Assembly (NCBI RefSeq): GCF_001672915.1
Contig: NZ_LZKR01000223.1
Span: 1-64,000 of the forward strand
Direction: 5' to 3'
Length of the DNA stretch: 64,000 bases
Source of the DNA: Mycobacterium sp. 1245805.9
Lineage (GTDB): Bacteria > Actinomycetota > Actinomycetes > Mycobacteriales > Mycobacteriaceae
A program made the position numbers and the translations under genes. Each line of letters begins with the position of its first letter. Positions within the stretch are counted from its first letter, which is position 1. Below the pieces are notes generated by a model that did not search any database, was not told the DNA's origin, and saw only the letters and a list, made by a program, of their open reading frames with translations. This document shows, in pieces, positions 24,401-30,123 of this stretch.

Positions 24401-24977
24401 TGGCCGGTGCCGGTCCGCTCAGGATCAACTCGACGGCGTTGGGAAGGTAATCGACGCCGGCCGCGATAGCGGACGGTTCGGTCTCGGTCACGATCGGCAG
24501 CAGTTGGTTGATCGTCGCGCTGGTCTGCAACGGCACCGACACGGCACCGACCTGACCCAGCGCCACGTCGATAGTGACGTAGTCGACGCTGGTGAAACCG
24601 AGAATGCAGACGCGATCGCCGGCAGACACCCCATCGTCGGCCCATGCGCGGGCGAGCGCGTCGATGCGCTCGCCCAGCTGCCGGTAGGTGATCGTGTCGA
24701 AGTGCGGCAGCAGCCGCACCGATGTGCGTCTGGTAGCGGCGTCGCTGACAAACTCGAACGCCCGCTGACCCATTGCCGGTCGATCCGCGTAACCCTCCAA
24801 CGCCGTGCGAACGATCTGCGCAAGTCGGAGAGCAGGCTGCTCGAGCGCCGCGGCGATCGTCTCGCTCGGCATCGCGGCAGCGAACTGCGGGTCGGTCGTA
24901 GACAATTCGGCGATGCGACGTTGCAGCCGCTCGCCGCGGACATCAGTTGGCATGGAACTCCCTGGGTCGATGGTCAT
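21462..24977 (-). CDS. car: Carboxylic acid reductase (CAR)
   Basis: This 1171-residue three-domain enzyme reduces carboxylic acids to aldehydes with ATP and NADPH. The adenylation domain (residues 1-~640) has L-L-Y-T-S-G-S-T-G-A-P-K-G and F-M-P-M-S-H. The carrier domain has L-G-G-D-S-L-S-A-L with the phosphopantetheine Ser near 695. The reductase domain has L-L-T-G-A-T-G-F-L-G-R-Y and the catalytic Tyr/Lys in S-Y-A-N-G-Y-G-N-S-K-W. Sequence and length follow M. marinum CAR closely. It needs a phosphopantetheinyl transferase from elsewhere. Its ATG overlaps the GMC stop by 4 bp, so acid-to-aldehyde and alcohol-to-aldehyde enzymes are made together from promoter module 4. Confidence 0.95.
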   Translation of the reverse strand: MTIDPGSSMPTDVRGERLQRRIAELSTTDPQFAAAMPSETIAAALEQPALRLAQIVRTALEGYADRPAMGQRAFEFVSDAATRRTSVRLLPHFDTITYRQLGERIDALARAWADDGVSAGDRVCILGFTSVDYVTIDVALGQVGAVSVPLQTSATINQLLPIVTETEPSAIAAGVDYLPNAVELILSGPAPAKLVVFDYHPEVDDEREAVDAARARLAGTAVTVEALADVLERGKSLPDAPLPAPCDEDPLALLLYTSGSTGAPKGAIYRESAVVKMWQWSTRKFVGASAASITLNFMPMSHGMARFVVYETLGNGGTAYFAAKSDLSTLLEDLELVRPTELIFVPRIWETIYGEYQRRVDRGADEAEVMDELRNHLLGGRFIFAITGSAPTSPDLRNWVESLLEMHLLDGYGATEAGMVLFDGVVQRPPIIDYKLVDVPELGYFSTDRPYPRGELLLKTNNMFPGYYKRPEVTAGVFDEDGYYRTGDVFAEVAPDKLVYVDRRNNVLKLAQGEFVTLAKLEAVFGNSPLVRQIYVYGNSAQPYLLAVVVPTGHALERYPFDELKPLIAGSLQNVAREAGLQSYEVPRDFLIETTPFSLENGLLTDAGKLAWPKLKQHYGERLEQLYAELAQSQANELAELRRSGADAPVLQTLSRAAAALLGTATSEVSPHAHFTDLGGDSLSALTFGNLLREIFDVDVPVGVIVSPANDLAAIATYIEGERKGTKRPSFASVHGRDATEVHAAELTLDKFLEASTLAGAPELPKPTSEVRTVLLTGATGFLGRYLALEWLERMDLVDGTVIALVRARSDEEARARLDKTFDGGEFQGDPHLLAHYQALAADHLEVLAGDKGEADLGLDAQTWQRLADTVDAIVDPAALVNHVLPYSELFGPNALGTAELIRLALTTKIKPYTYVSTIGVGDQIQPGKFTEDADIRQISPTRAINDSYANGYGNSKWAGEVLLREAHDLCGLPVAVFRCDMILADTTYAGQLNVPDMFTRMMLSLAATGIAPASFYERDADGHRQRAHYDGLPVEFIAEAISTLGAQSADGFRTFHVMNPYDDGIGMDQFVDWLIEAGCAIRRVDDYGDWLQRFETSLRGLPEKQRNASLLPLLHNYQKPQQPINGSMAPTEQFRAAVREAKIGPDKDIPHVSPQIIAKYVSDLQLLGLL

Positions 24978-26536
24978 CGCTCGACGCGCCGAGCAAAGCT
25001 GTCGCCGCCCAGCAGCAGATCAGCTGCGTGCTCGCCGATCATGATGGAGGGCGCGTTGGTGTTGCCGGTGGTGATGGTGGGCATGATCGAGGCATCTGCG
25101 ACGCGCAGCCGGTCGACGCCGCGCACTCGAAGATCGGGCCCGACAACGGCATCCGGGTCGTCTGCGGCGCCCATCTTGCAGGTGCCGACCTGATGGTGGT
25201 ATGTGCCCACCGCCTGCCTGACGAAGGCGCGCAAGGCGTTTCGGGTTGTGGCTGCGGGTCCCGGAGCGACTTCGGCCTTGCGCCACGGCATGAAAGTCGC
25301 TGAGGCTCCGATGTCGCGGCAGATTTCGACCGCATCAACCATCGCTTCGAGATCGGTGTTGTCGGCTAAAACGTTGGGATCAGCCAGCGGCGGGTCGCTC
25401 GGGTCGGCGGAGGCCAGCCGCAGGGTCCCCCGCGCCTTCGGTGCCACCAGTCCCGCGGCGATCGTATACCCGTGCTCGGGCGCCGGGCCGCCGCCCGCGG
25501 CGTAGGGAATGTGGATGAACAGCGGCTGCAAATTCGGTGCAGCGCCGTGCCACCCGGTGCTGCGCGCGTAGAGCTGCGCCTCGAGCAGATTGTTGGTCCC
25601 GACCGTCAAAGGCTCCTTGGCCTCATAGATATTGCTGACCAACAGATGATCGTGCAGGTTCTCTCCGACGGCGGGCAGGTCCACCATGGTGGGAATACCG
25701 ACGGATTGCAGGTGTGCACTCGGCCCGATCCCGCTGAGCAGCAATAGTTTTGGTGAGCCCAGGACGCCTGCGCTGAGGATGACCTCCGCGAGGGCGTACG
25801 CGCGCCGAAGCGGTTGGGCTTCTTGTGAATACGTGACCCCCACGGCTCGGCCCTTCTCCAGGAGCACCCGGTGGACGAGGGCGCCGGTGGTCACCGTCAA
25901 CCGGGGATGAGCCTGCATCGGCGCGACAAAGCTCTTCCATGCACTCATCCGTCGGCCGCGGAACGCGGTGATGTGGTTGTATCCGACGCCGACCATCTCT
26001 TCGGCGTTGAAATCGTCGATCCATTTGTGTCCGAGGTCCAATGCCGCCTCGATGAATGCTTCGGACAGTGGGTGCGGATCGGAGATCGGGGTCACCGGTA
26101 ACGGTCCGCTGGCGCCGTGGTACTCGTCGCCGCCCAGTTCATGTGCCTCAGAGCGCTTGAACAACGGCAACACCCGATCCCAGCCCCAACTGGGGTCACC
26201 GGTCGCCTGCGCCCAACGCTCGTAGTCACTGGCGTGCCCGCGTATGTAGATCATTCCGTTCAATGAGCTGCTGCCGCCCAGGACTTTGCCCCGAGGCCAA
26301 AACAGCCTGCGATTGTTGGCATGCTGCTGTGGGGTGGTGAATACTCCCCAGTCCTGTGGGCCGCCAAATAGCGTTGGCCAGCCCTGCAATGAGTGAATCG
26401 CGGGGTCGATATCGGCCAGGCCGGCCTCGATGACGTGCACGCTGCGGCCAGCCTCGAGCAACCTTCGCGCCACGACACTGCCGGTCGATCCCGCACCTAC
26501 CACGACATAGTCCGCAACCTCACGCGCGAAAACCAT
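24974..26536 (-). CDS. GMC-family FAD oxidoreductase (choline dehydrogenase-like)
   Basis: This 520-residue flavoenzyme oxidises primary or secondary alcohols to aldehydes or ketones. The FAD dinucleotide motif V-V-V-G-A-G-S-T-G-S-V-V lies near residue 11. The GMC signatures G-K-V-L-G-G-S-S-S-L-N-G-M-I-Y-I-R-G (~80-97) and S-A-G-V-L-G-S-P-K-L-L-L-L-S-G-I-G-P (~255) are present. The active-site His is in T-Y-H-H-Q-V-G-T-C (about residues 447-448) and G-N-T-N-A-P-S is near 490. It is coupled to CAR (ATGA) and preceded by a 77-codon leader ORF that overlaps its start by 17 bp. The substrate is unknown. Confidence 0.93.
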   Translation of the reverse strand: MVFAREVADYVVVGAGSTGSVVARRLLEAGRSVHVIEAGLADIDPAIHSLQGWPTLFGGPQDWGVFTTPQQHANNRRLFWPRGKVLGGSSSLNGMIYIRGHASDYERWAQATGDPSWGWDRVLPLFKRSEAHELGGDEYHGASGPLPVTPISDPHPLSEAFIEAALDLGHKWIDDFNAEEMVGVGYNHITAFRGRRMSAWKSFVAPMQAHPRLTVTTGALVHRVLLEKGRAVGVTYSQEAQPLRRAYALAEVILSAGVLGSPKLLLLSGIGPSAHLQSVGIPTMVDLPAVGENLHDHLLVSNIYEAKEPLTVGTNNLLEAQLYARSTGWHGAAPNLQPLFIHIPYAAGGGPAPEHGYTIAAGLVAPKARGTLRLASADPSDPPLADPNVLADNTDLEAMVDAVEICRDIGASATFMPWRKAEVAPGPAATTRNALRAFVRQAVGTYHHQVGTCKMGAADDPDAVVGPDLRVRGVDRLRVADASIMPTITTGNTNAPSIMIGEHAADLLLGGDSFARRVER

Positions 26537-26753
26537 TGGAGCTTCTTTCCGTAGCGTTATCCCGGCGGGTGTTTCCCACGAACTTGGCGAGGCGCAGCCG
26601 ACGCGCCGGCCGGATCGTCCTGATTGTGCGTGCGGTCACCACGAATTGTTTTGAACCTATGTTGATTTCGCACTCCAGCGGGGTCAGCGGCATCTCGACC
26701 GCTTCCGGAGGATCGTCTGCTGAGCCATCGTTCGCCGGGGTCGGGGCTGTCAC
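26520..26753 (-). CDS. Putative leaderless 77-codon leader ORF before GMC-CAR
   Basis: A GTG at 26753 lies 7 nt after the -10 box TAACGT of module 4 and opens a 77-codon ORF that ends 17 bp inside the GMC gene. The N-terminal part is acidic (P-A-N-D-G-S-A-D-D-P-P-E). The C-terminal half is basic (R-P-A-R-R-L-R-L-A-K-F-V-G-N-T-R-R). A decayed copy exists behind module 3. The shared start position and overlap suggest translation and coupling. No domain is recognised. Confidence 0.45.
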   Translation of the reverse strand: MTAPTPANDGSADDPPEAVEMPLTPLECEINIGSKQFVVTARTIRTIRPARRLRLAKFVGNTRRDNATERSSNGFRA

Positions 26754-26759
26754 GGGCTT

Positions 26760-26810
26760 GACGTTAAGAATCCGCGCGACAAGAGGCCAATCGATGCCTA
26801 CTGAGTGGGT
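26760..26810 (-). promoter_or_regulatory. Island promoter module 4 (GMC-CAR-IclR-1)
   Basis: On the minus strand ACCCACTCAGTAGGC (26810-26796; the outer pairs keep only partial symmetry) precedes the -10 box TAACGT (26766-26761) at the common distance, with GTG at 26753. A TTGGCC hexamer stands near -35. It lies 11 bp past the IclR-2 stop and should drive the leader ORF, GMC, CAR and perhaps IclR-1. Confidence 0.75.
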
Positions 26811-26814
26811 TGAT

Positions 26815-26829
26815 CACCGATTCACGGTG
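26815..26829. promoter_or_regulatory. Second palindrome at the IclR-2 stop codon
   Basis: CACCG-ATTCA-CGGTG, a 5-5-5 inverted repeat overlapping the IclR-2 stop and 4 bp from the module 4 palindrome. Its counterpart at 20635-20649 differs at one position in each arm in a compensating way. Confidence 0.45.
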
Positions 26830-27448
26830 TATGAAGAAGGCTGGCGATGCGCAGACCCGTGGCCCTCGTAGCCGCCAGCAGTCCGAGCGGTGGGCGTCGT
26901 CCGGCGATGACCGTCGACACGACGGCCGTGGTGTTGTCGCCGAGAGGAATTGCGATGGCAACACAGCTGAGATCCGGCAGCACCTCGGCGGCGTCCACTA
27001 TGGGTGCGGCTCGGCCTAATTCGGCATAGGCCCGCGCGGTCGCCGTGCCGGGCGGCACCCGAGCCCCGGGTTTGGCTGTGAATTCCACCGGAATCCGAGC
27101 GCTGATTTCGTCGAGGTATACCGCCTCGCCGCCGATCAGCGCGGACAAGTGCACGGCAGCCCCGGTGGCGGACGCCAGTTCGGCGATCGGCCGCCGGGCG
27201 GCCGCCCGCAACCGACGCTCCGAGCTTACTTGCGCGCCCAGACCCAGCAGGCTCGCACCGAGCCGATAGCGGGGGCCGTCGCGACTGACCGCCCCAACGG
27301 CGATCAATTGCTGCAGCAGTCGGCGGACCGTTTCCCGGGGCATCCCGCTTGCGTTAGCCAAGTCCAGCAGCCGCGCCGGTTCCAACGCAGCCAGGTGATC
27401 TAGCAGCTCAAATGCGCTCTTGATGACCCCGCGAGATTGGTCCACCAT
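26822..27448 (-). CDS. IclR-family transcriptional regulator 2
   Basis: This 208-residue paralog of IclR-1 shares most residues along the whole length, including M-P-R-E-T-V-R-R-L-L-Q-Q-L-I-A-V-G-A-V-S-R-D-G-P-R in the winged helix and the identical C-terminus L-L-H-T-P. It begins at ATG 27448, so it lacks the N-terminal extension of IclR-1. It ends the FMO-methyltransferase-IclR operon (27 bp after the methyltransferase stop), and so is probably itself under module 5. The effector-domain residues differ (V-Y-L-D-E-I versus V-Y-L-E-S-V), so the two may sense different or related ligands. Confidence 0.88.
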   Translation of the reverse strand: MVDQSRGVIKSAFELLDHLAALEPARLLDLANASGMPRETVRRLLQQLIAVGAVSRDGPRYRLGASLLGLGAQVSSERRLRAAARRPIAELASATGAAVHLSALIGGEAVYLDEISARIPVEFTAKPGARVPPGTATARAYAELGRAAPIVDAAEVLPDLSCVAIAIPLGDNTTAVVSTVIAGRRPPLGLLAATRATGLRIASLLHTP

Positions 27449-27475
27449 CGGCTCCAGGCGCGACGACCGGCAGTG

Positions 27476-28165
27476 TCAGCCGGCCTTGTGCGCCGTCAGC
27501 AGGTAGGCCGGCAGCTTGATCCGGCCCTTCTCGTCGCGGTCGCGCTGGCGAAATTCGGGCGGTCCGTCCGCGGCCGGGGGAATGTTCGCGTGGATGTAGG
27601 CGGGCCGGATCTCGTCGATCTCCCAGTACTTGCTCACCGCGGCGCGAAGTTCGTCCTCGTCGACCTCGTTCGGCTTGGGCTCGAAGTCCACGGGCAGGGC
27701 GCCCTTGGCGAACACCAGCACGAAATAGCCGGCGCCGGGCGCCGCCGCGCGGTGGATCGAGCGCAGGTAGCCGTCGCGCTCCTCGACTGGCAGCGAGTGG
27801 AACAGGGTCGAGTCCGCGATGGTCGAGAAGCGCTCTTCCGAACCGGGCGGGTAGCCGGTGAAGGACGTGATGTCGGCCTGCACGAAGCTGGCGGTGGTCA
27901 GGCCGCGTTCGGCGGCCGCCTTGGTGGCGGCCGCGATGGCGGTGGGCGCGAGGTCGATGCCGACAACGTTGTGGCCCCGCGCGGCCAGTGCCAGCGACAG
28001 TTCGGCGAACCCGCATCCGGCGTCGAGCACGTCGCTGCGAAACTTTCCGGCCGCGATCAGCGCCGCCAACTCCGGTTGCGGCTCACCGATGTTCCACGGC
28101 GGCGGCCCCTCGAATTCCCCCTGCTCGCGGTAAGCGCTTTCCCAGTCCGTGATTTGGGATGACAT
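27476..28165 (-). CDS. Class I SAM-dependent methyltransferase
   Basis: This 229-residue protein has a clear Rossmann methyltransferase core: motif I V-L-D-A-G-C-G-F-A-E-L-S near residue 47, the acidic V-V-G-I-D-L-A at the end of strand 2, F-V-Q-A-D-I-T near 95, and S-T-I-A-D-S-T-L-F-H-S-L. The N-terminus (W-E-S-A-Y-R-E-Q-G-E-F-E-G-P-P-P-W-N-I-G-E-P-Q-P-E) is typical of thiopurine/benzoquinone-methyltransferase-like proteins in mycobacteria. It lies 26 bp after the FMO stop and 27 bp before IclR-2, so it acts with the monooxygenase. It might methylate an oxidised aromatic; this is inference. Confidence 0.87.
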   Translation of the reverse strand: MSSQITDWESAYREQGEFEGPPPWNIGEPQPELAALIAAGKFRSDVLDAGCGFAELSLALAARGHNVVGIDLAPTAIAAATKAAAERGLTTASFVQADITSFTGYPPGSEERFSTIADSTLFHSLPVEERDGYLRSIHRAAAPGAGYFVLVFAKGALPVDFEPKPNEVDEDELRAAVSKYWEIDEIRPAYIHANIPPAADGPPEFRQRDRDEKGRIKLPAYLLTAHKAG

Positions 28166-28191
28166 GTTTCTCCTATGTGTGTCACGGCATC

Positions 28192-29361
28192 TCAGGCGAC
28201 GCCGCGGGCCAACGGGATGCGGTACAGCGGTTGGCAGTCTTGCGAAACGCGCTTGGCCAGCTTTCGTGATTGTTTGGCCAGGTAGCCAATTAGCGCGGGG
28301 CGGCTCAGCAGGCCATGGAAGTACAGGCCATCGGCGGCAGGTAACGGCGACAACCTAATCGGTACGCCATCGGGTGTGAGCACTCCCAAGTGTCCGACCA
28401 ACGGCTGCAGCCCCGGCCGATACCCAGTCGCGCAGATCATCACGTCGGGCTGGATCCGCGCACCGTCGGCCAGCGCCACCTTGGCACCCTCCAGCGCGGT
28501 GACCGCCCCAACCACCTCGACGGACCCGTCGCGCACTGCGTCGACAACCTCGGGGTCGACGACCGTTGGCGCGGCGTGCAGCCGATGCGCTTTCGAGAAG
28601 GGCCCCTCATCGGGCACGGGCAGGCCCAATGCTCCGAGATCGCCGAACGCGCGGCGGCGCGCGGTGGCCACGATCCGGTCGGCAATCCGCGGGGGCAGGT
28701 GGAACAGTGGAATGGATACCACGTCGTTGGGCAGTCCCCCAGGCCCTTTGCGCGGCAGGATGTTTGGTGGAGTTCGCACTGACAGCCACACCTTGCTCGC
28801 TGCGCCTGTGCTCAGATCGTGGGCGATTTCCATGCCCGACGATCCGGAGCCGACAACCAGCACGTGCTTGTGAGCGTACGGCGCCGGGTCTCTGTAACGG
28901 TTTGAGTGCAGTAGCTCACCGGCGAAGACGCCCGGCCAGTCCGGGATGAAGGGCGTGTGCTCGTAACCCGTTGCAACCACGACGACTCGGGCGTCGATGT
29001 CCCCGTTCGACGTTGTCAATCGCCATCCCGGGGACCGTCGGTCGATGCGTTCAACCGCGGTGTTGAGCCCGAGCTCGATGCCATCCTCGCGCGCATGCCG
29101 GTCAAGGTGCGCGACGACTTGGTCGCGAGTCGGATAGAGCGGAGTGCCTTTCGGGTATTGCCGCCCGGGCAGGTGGGAAAATTGTCGACCGGTGTTGAGT
29201 CTGAGCCGGTCATACCGATTGCGCCAGGACGCCCCCACCGCATCGGCTCGATCGACGAGCAATGGCCGAATTCCCTTGTCCTTCAGGCTCAGGGCGGCAG
29301 CGATCCCGGCCGGCCCGGCACCGATAATCACGACCTGGGCGAAATGCGGGGGTGGACTCAC
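28192..29361 (-). CDS. FAD-dependent FMO/CzcO-type monooxygenase
   Basis: This ~389-residue flavoprotein has two dinucleotide-binding motifs: V-I-I-G-A-G-P-A-G-I near residue 12 (FAD) and V-L-V-V-G-S-G-S-S-G-M-E-I near 170 (NADPH). An A-T-G-Y-motif (V-V-V-A-T-G-Y-E) and a second C-A-T-G-Y-R-P near the C-terminus are also present. The class includes YUCCA-like and Baeyer-Villiger-related enzymes. The open frame reaches 29409, but that stretch is promoter module 5. GTG 29361 gives a normal N-terminus (V-S-P-P-P-H-F-A-Q-V-V-I-I-G) and coincides with the predicted transcription start. The mRNA is thus probably leaderless. Confidence 0.9.
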   Translation of the reverse strand: MSPPPHFAQVVIIGAGPAGIAAALSLKDKGIRPLLVDRADAVGASWRNRYDRLRLNTGRQFSHLPGRQYPKGTPLYPTRDQVVAHLDRHAREDGIELGLNTAVERIDRRSPGWRLTTSNGDIDARVVVVATGYEHTPFIPDWPGVFAGELLHSNRYRDPAPYAHKHVLVVGSGSSGMEIAHDLSTGAASKVWLSVRTPPNILPRKGPGGLPNDVVSIPLFHLPPRIADRIVATARRRAFGDLGALGLPVPDEGPFSKAHRLHAAPTVVDPEVVDAVRDGSVEVVGAVTALEGAKVALADGARIQPDVMICATGYRPGLQPLVGHLGVLTPDGVPIRLSPLPAADGLYFHGLLSRPALIGYLAKQSRKLAKRVSQDCQPLYRIPLARGVA

Positions 29362-29367
29362 GCCTAC

Positions 29368-29418
29368 GACCGTAAAAGCCGCGCCATAGGCGGCGAACCG
29401 CACGCCCACTGAGTGGGC
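29368..29418 (-). promoter_or_regulatory. Island promoter module 5 (FMO-methyltransferase-IclR-2), leaderless
   Basis: On the minus strand the perfect palindrome GCCCACTCAGTGGGC (29418-29404) precedes the -10 box TACGGT (29374-29369) with the same 29-bp gap as the other four modules. Seven nt later comes the GTG that starts the monooxygenase. This copy anchors the transcription start prediction for all modules. Confidence 0.78.
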
Positions 29419-29509
29419 TTTTGGTAGGTGTCACGGGGCCGGATTTCTGGAAAAGCGGCTTTCACCTGCAAGGACTCTGCTGCGCGATACCTGGGCAGCT
29501 CGGCCGTTG

Positions 29510-29515
29510 TAGATT
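29510..29515 (+). promoter_or_regulatory. -10 box of the SAM-IV/metZ transcript
   Basis: TAGATT (TANNNT) at 29510-29515 places the transcription start near 29522, exactly at the first paired base of the riboswitch P1 helix. Confidence 0.5.
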
Positions 29516-29519
29516 GAAC

Positions 29520-29645
29520 TTGCTTCATGAGATGCCGTCGCCAAGCTCCGACTGGATGGCACGCCAACCCCACGCTCGTGGGTGGCTCGGATGACGAAGC
29601 GGCCGGCACCACCGGTGACGACAAGAGCGCCTCGGTTGGGCGCGG
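29520..29645 (+). ncRNA. SAM-IV riboswitch
   Basis: The leader of the rhodanese-metZ operon carries the SAM-IV aptamer: GCTTC (29522-29526) pairs with GAAGC (29596-29600) as P1. Inside are ATGAG, GCC...CAAGCTCCG, the GGCA/GCCAACCCC internal region, and the CACGCTCGTGGGTGGC stem, in the same order as the mycobacterial SAM-IV sequence I know. The 3' part (29601-29645) can form the additional hairpins. It should turn off methionine synthesis genes when SAM is plentiful. Confidence 0.8.
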
Positions 29646-29688
29646 ATATTGTGGCTCACAAAGTTGGCGAAGGACGAGGTAAACACCC

Positions 29689-30123
29689 ATGAGCACCGGG
29701 CAAGCACGCGCATACGCAGGAGACATCACCCCGCTCGAGGCATGGAAGCTGCTCAGCGACAATCCCCACGCGGTGCTGGTCGACGTCCGCACCGACGCCG
29801 AATGGCGGTTCGTCGGCGTGCCCGACCTGTCGAGCCTGGGCCGCGACGTGGTGTACATCGAGTGGGTCACCGCCAACGGCGTGCCCAACGCGAACTTCGC
29901 CGACGAGCTGAAGAGTCACGTCCCACCCGCGGACGACGAGCGGCCCGTGATATTCCTGTGCCGCTCAGGCAACCGTTCCATCGGCGCGGCCGAGGTGGCG
30001 ACGCAGGTGGGCCTGACTCCGGCCTACAACGTGCTGGACGGCTTCGAGGGCCAGCTCGACGCCAGCGGGCATCGCGGTGGAAACGGTTGGCGCGCGCTCG
30101 GATTGCCCTGGAGGCAAGGATGA
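29689..30123 (+). CDS. Rhodanese-like sulfurtransferase (Rv0390-like)
   Basis: This 144-residue single rhodanese domain has the active-site loop F-L-C-R-S-G-N-R-S, with the persulfide Cys near residue 87. L-V-D-V-R-T-D-A-E-W lies near the start and N-V-L-D-G-F-E-G-Q-L-D near the end. It carries or delivers sulfane sulfur. The position, with a 4-bp ATGA overlap into metZ and under a SAM-IV riboswitch, suggests it supplies sulfide or persulfide to O-succinylhomoserine sulfhydrylase. The pair is conserved in mycobacteria (Rv0390-Rv0391). Confidence 0.92.
   Translation: MSTGQARAYAGDITPLEAWKLLSDNPHAVLVDVRTDAEWRFVGVPDLSSLGRDVVYIEWVTANGVPNANFADELKSHVPPADDERPVIFLCRSGNRSIGAAEVATQVGLTPAYNVLDGFEGQLDASGHRGGNGWRALGLPWRQG

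Noticed and set aside
28192..29409. Longer FMO start at 29409
   Set aside because: The added codons lie in the conserved promoter module (palindrome to -10 box). GTG 29361 matches the family N-terminus and the predicted transcription start.
13227..29418. Prophage or IS-mediated origin of the island
   Set aside because: No integrase, transposase, terminal inverted repeats or tRNA attachment site were seen within or at the borders.
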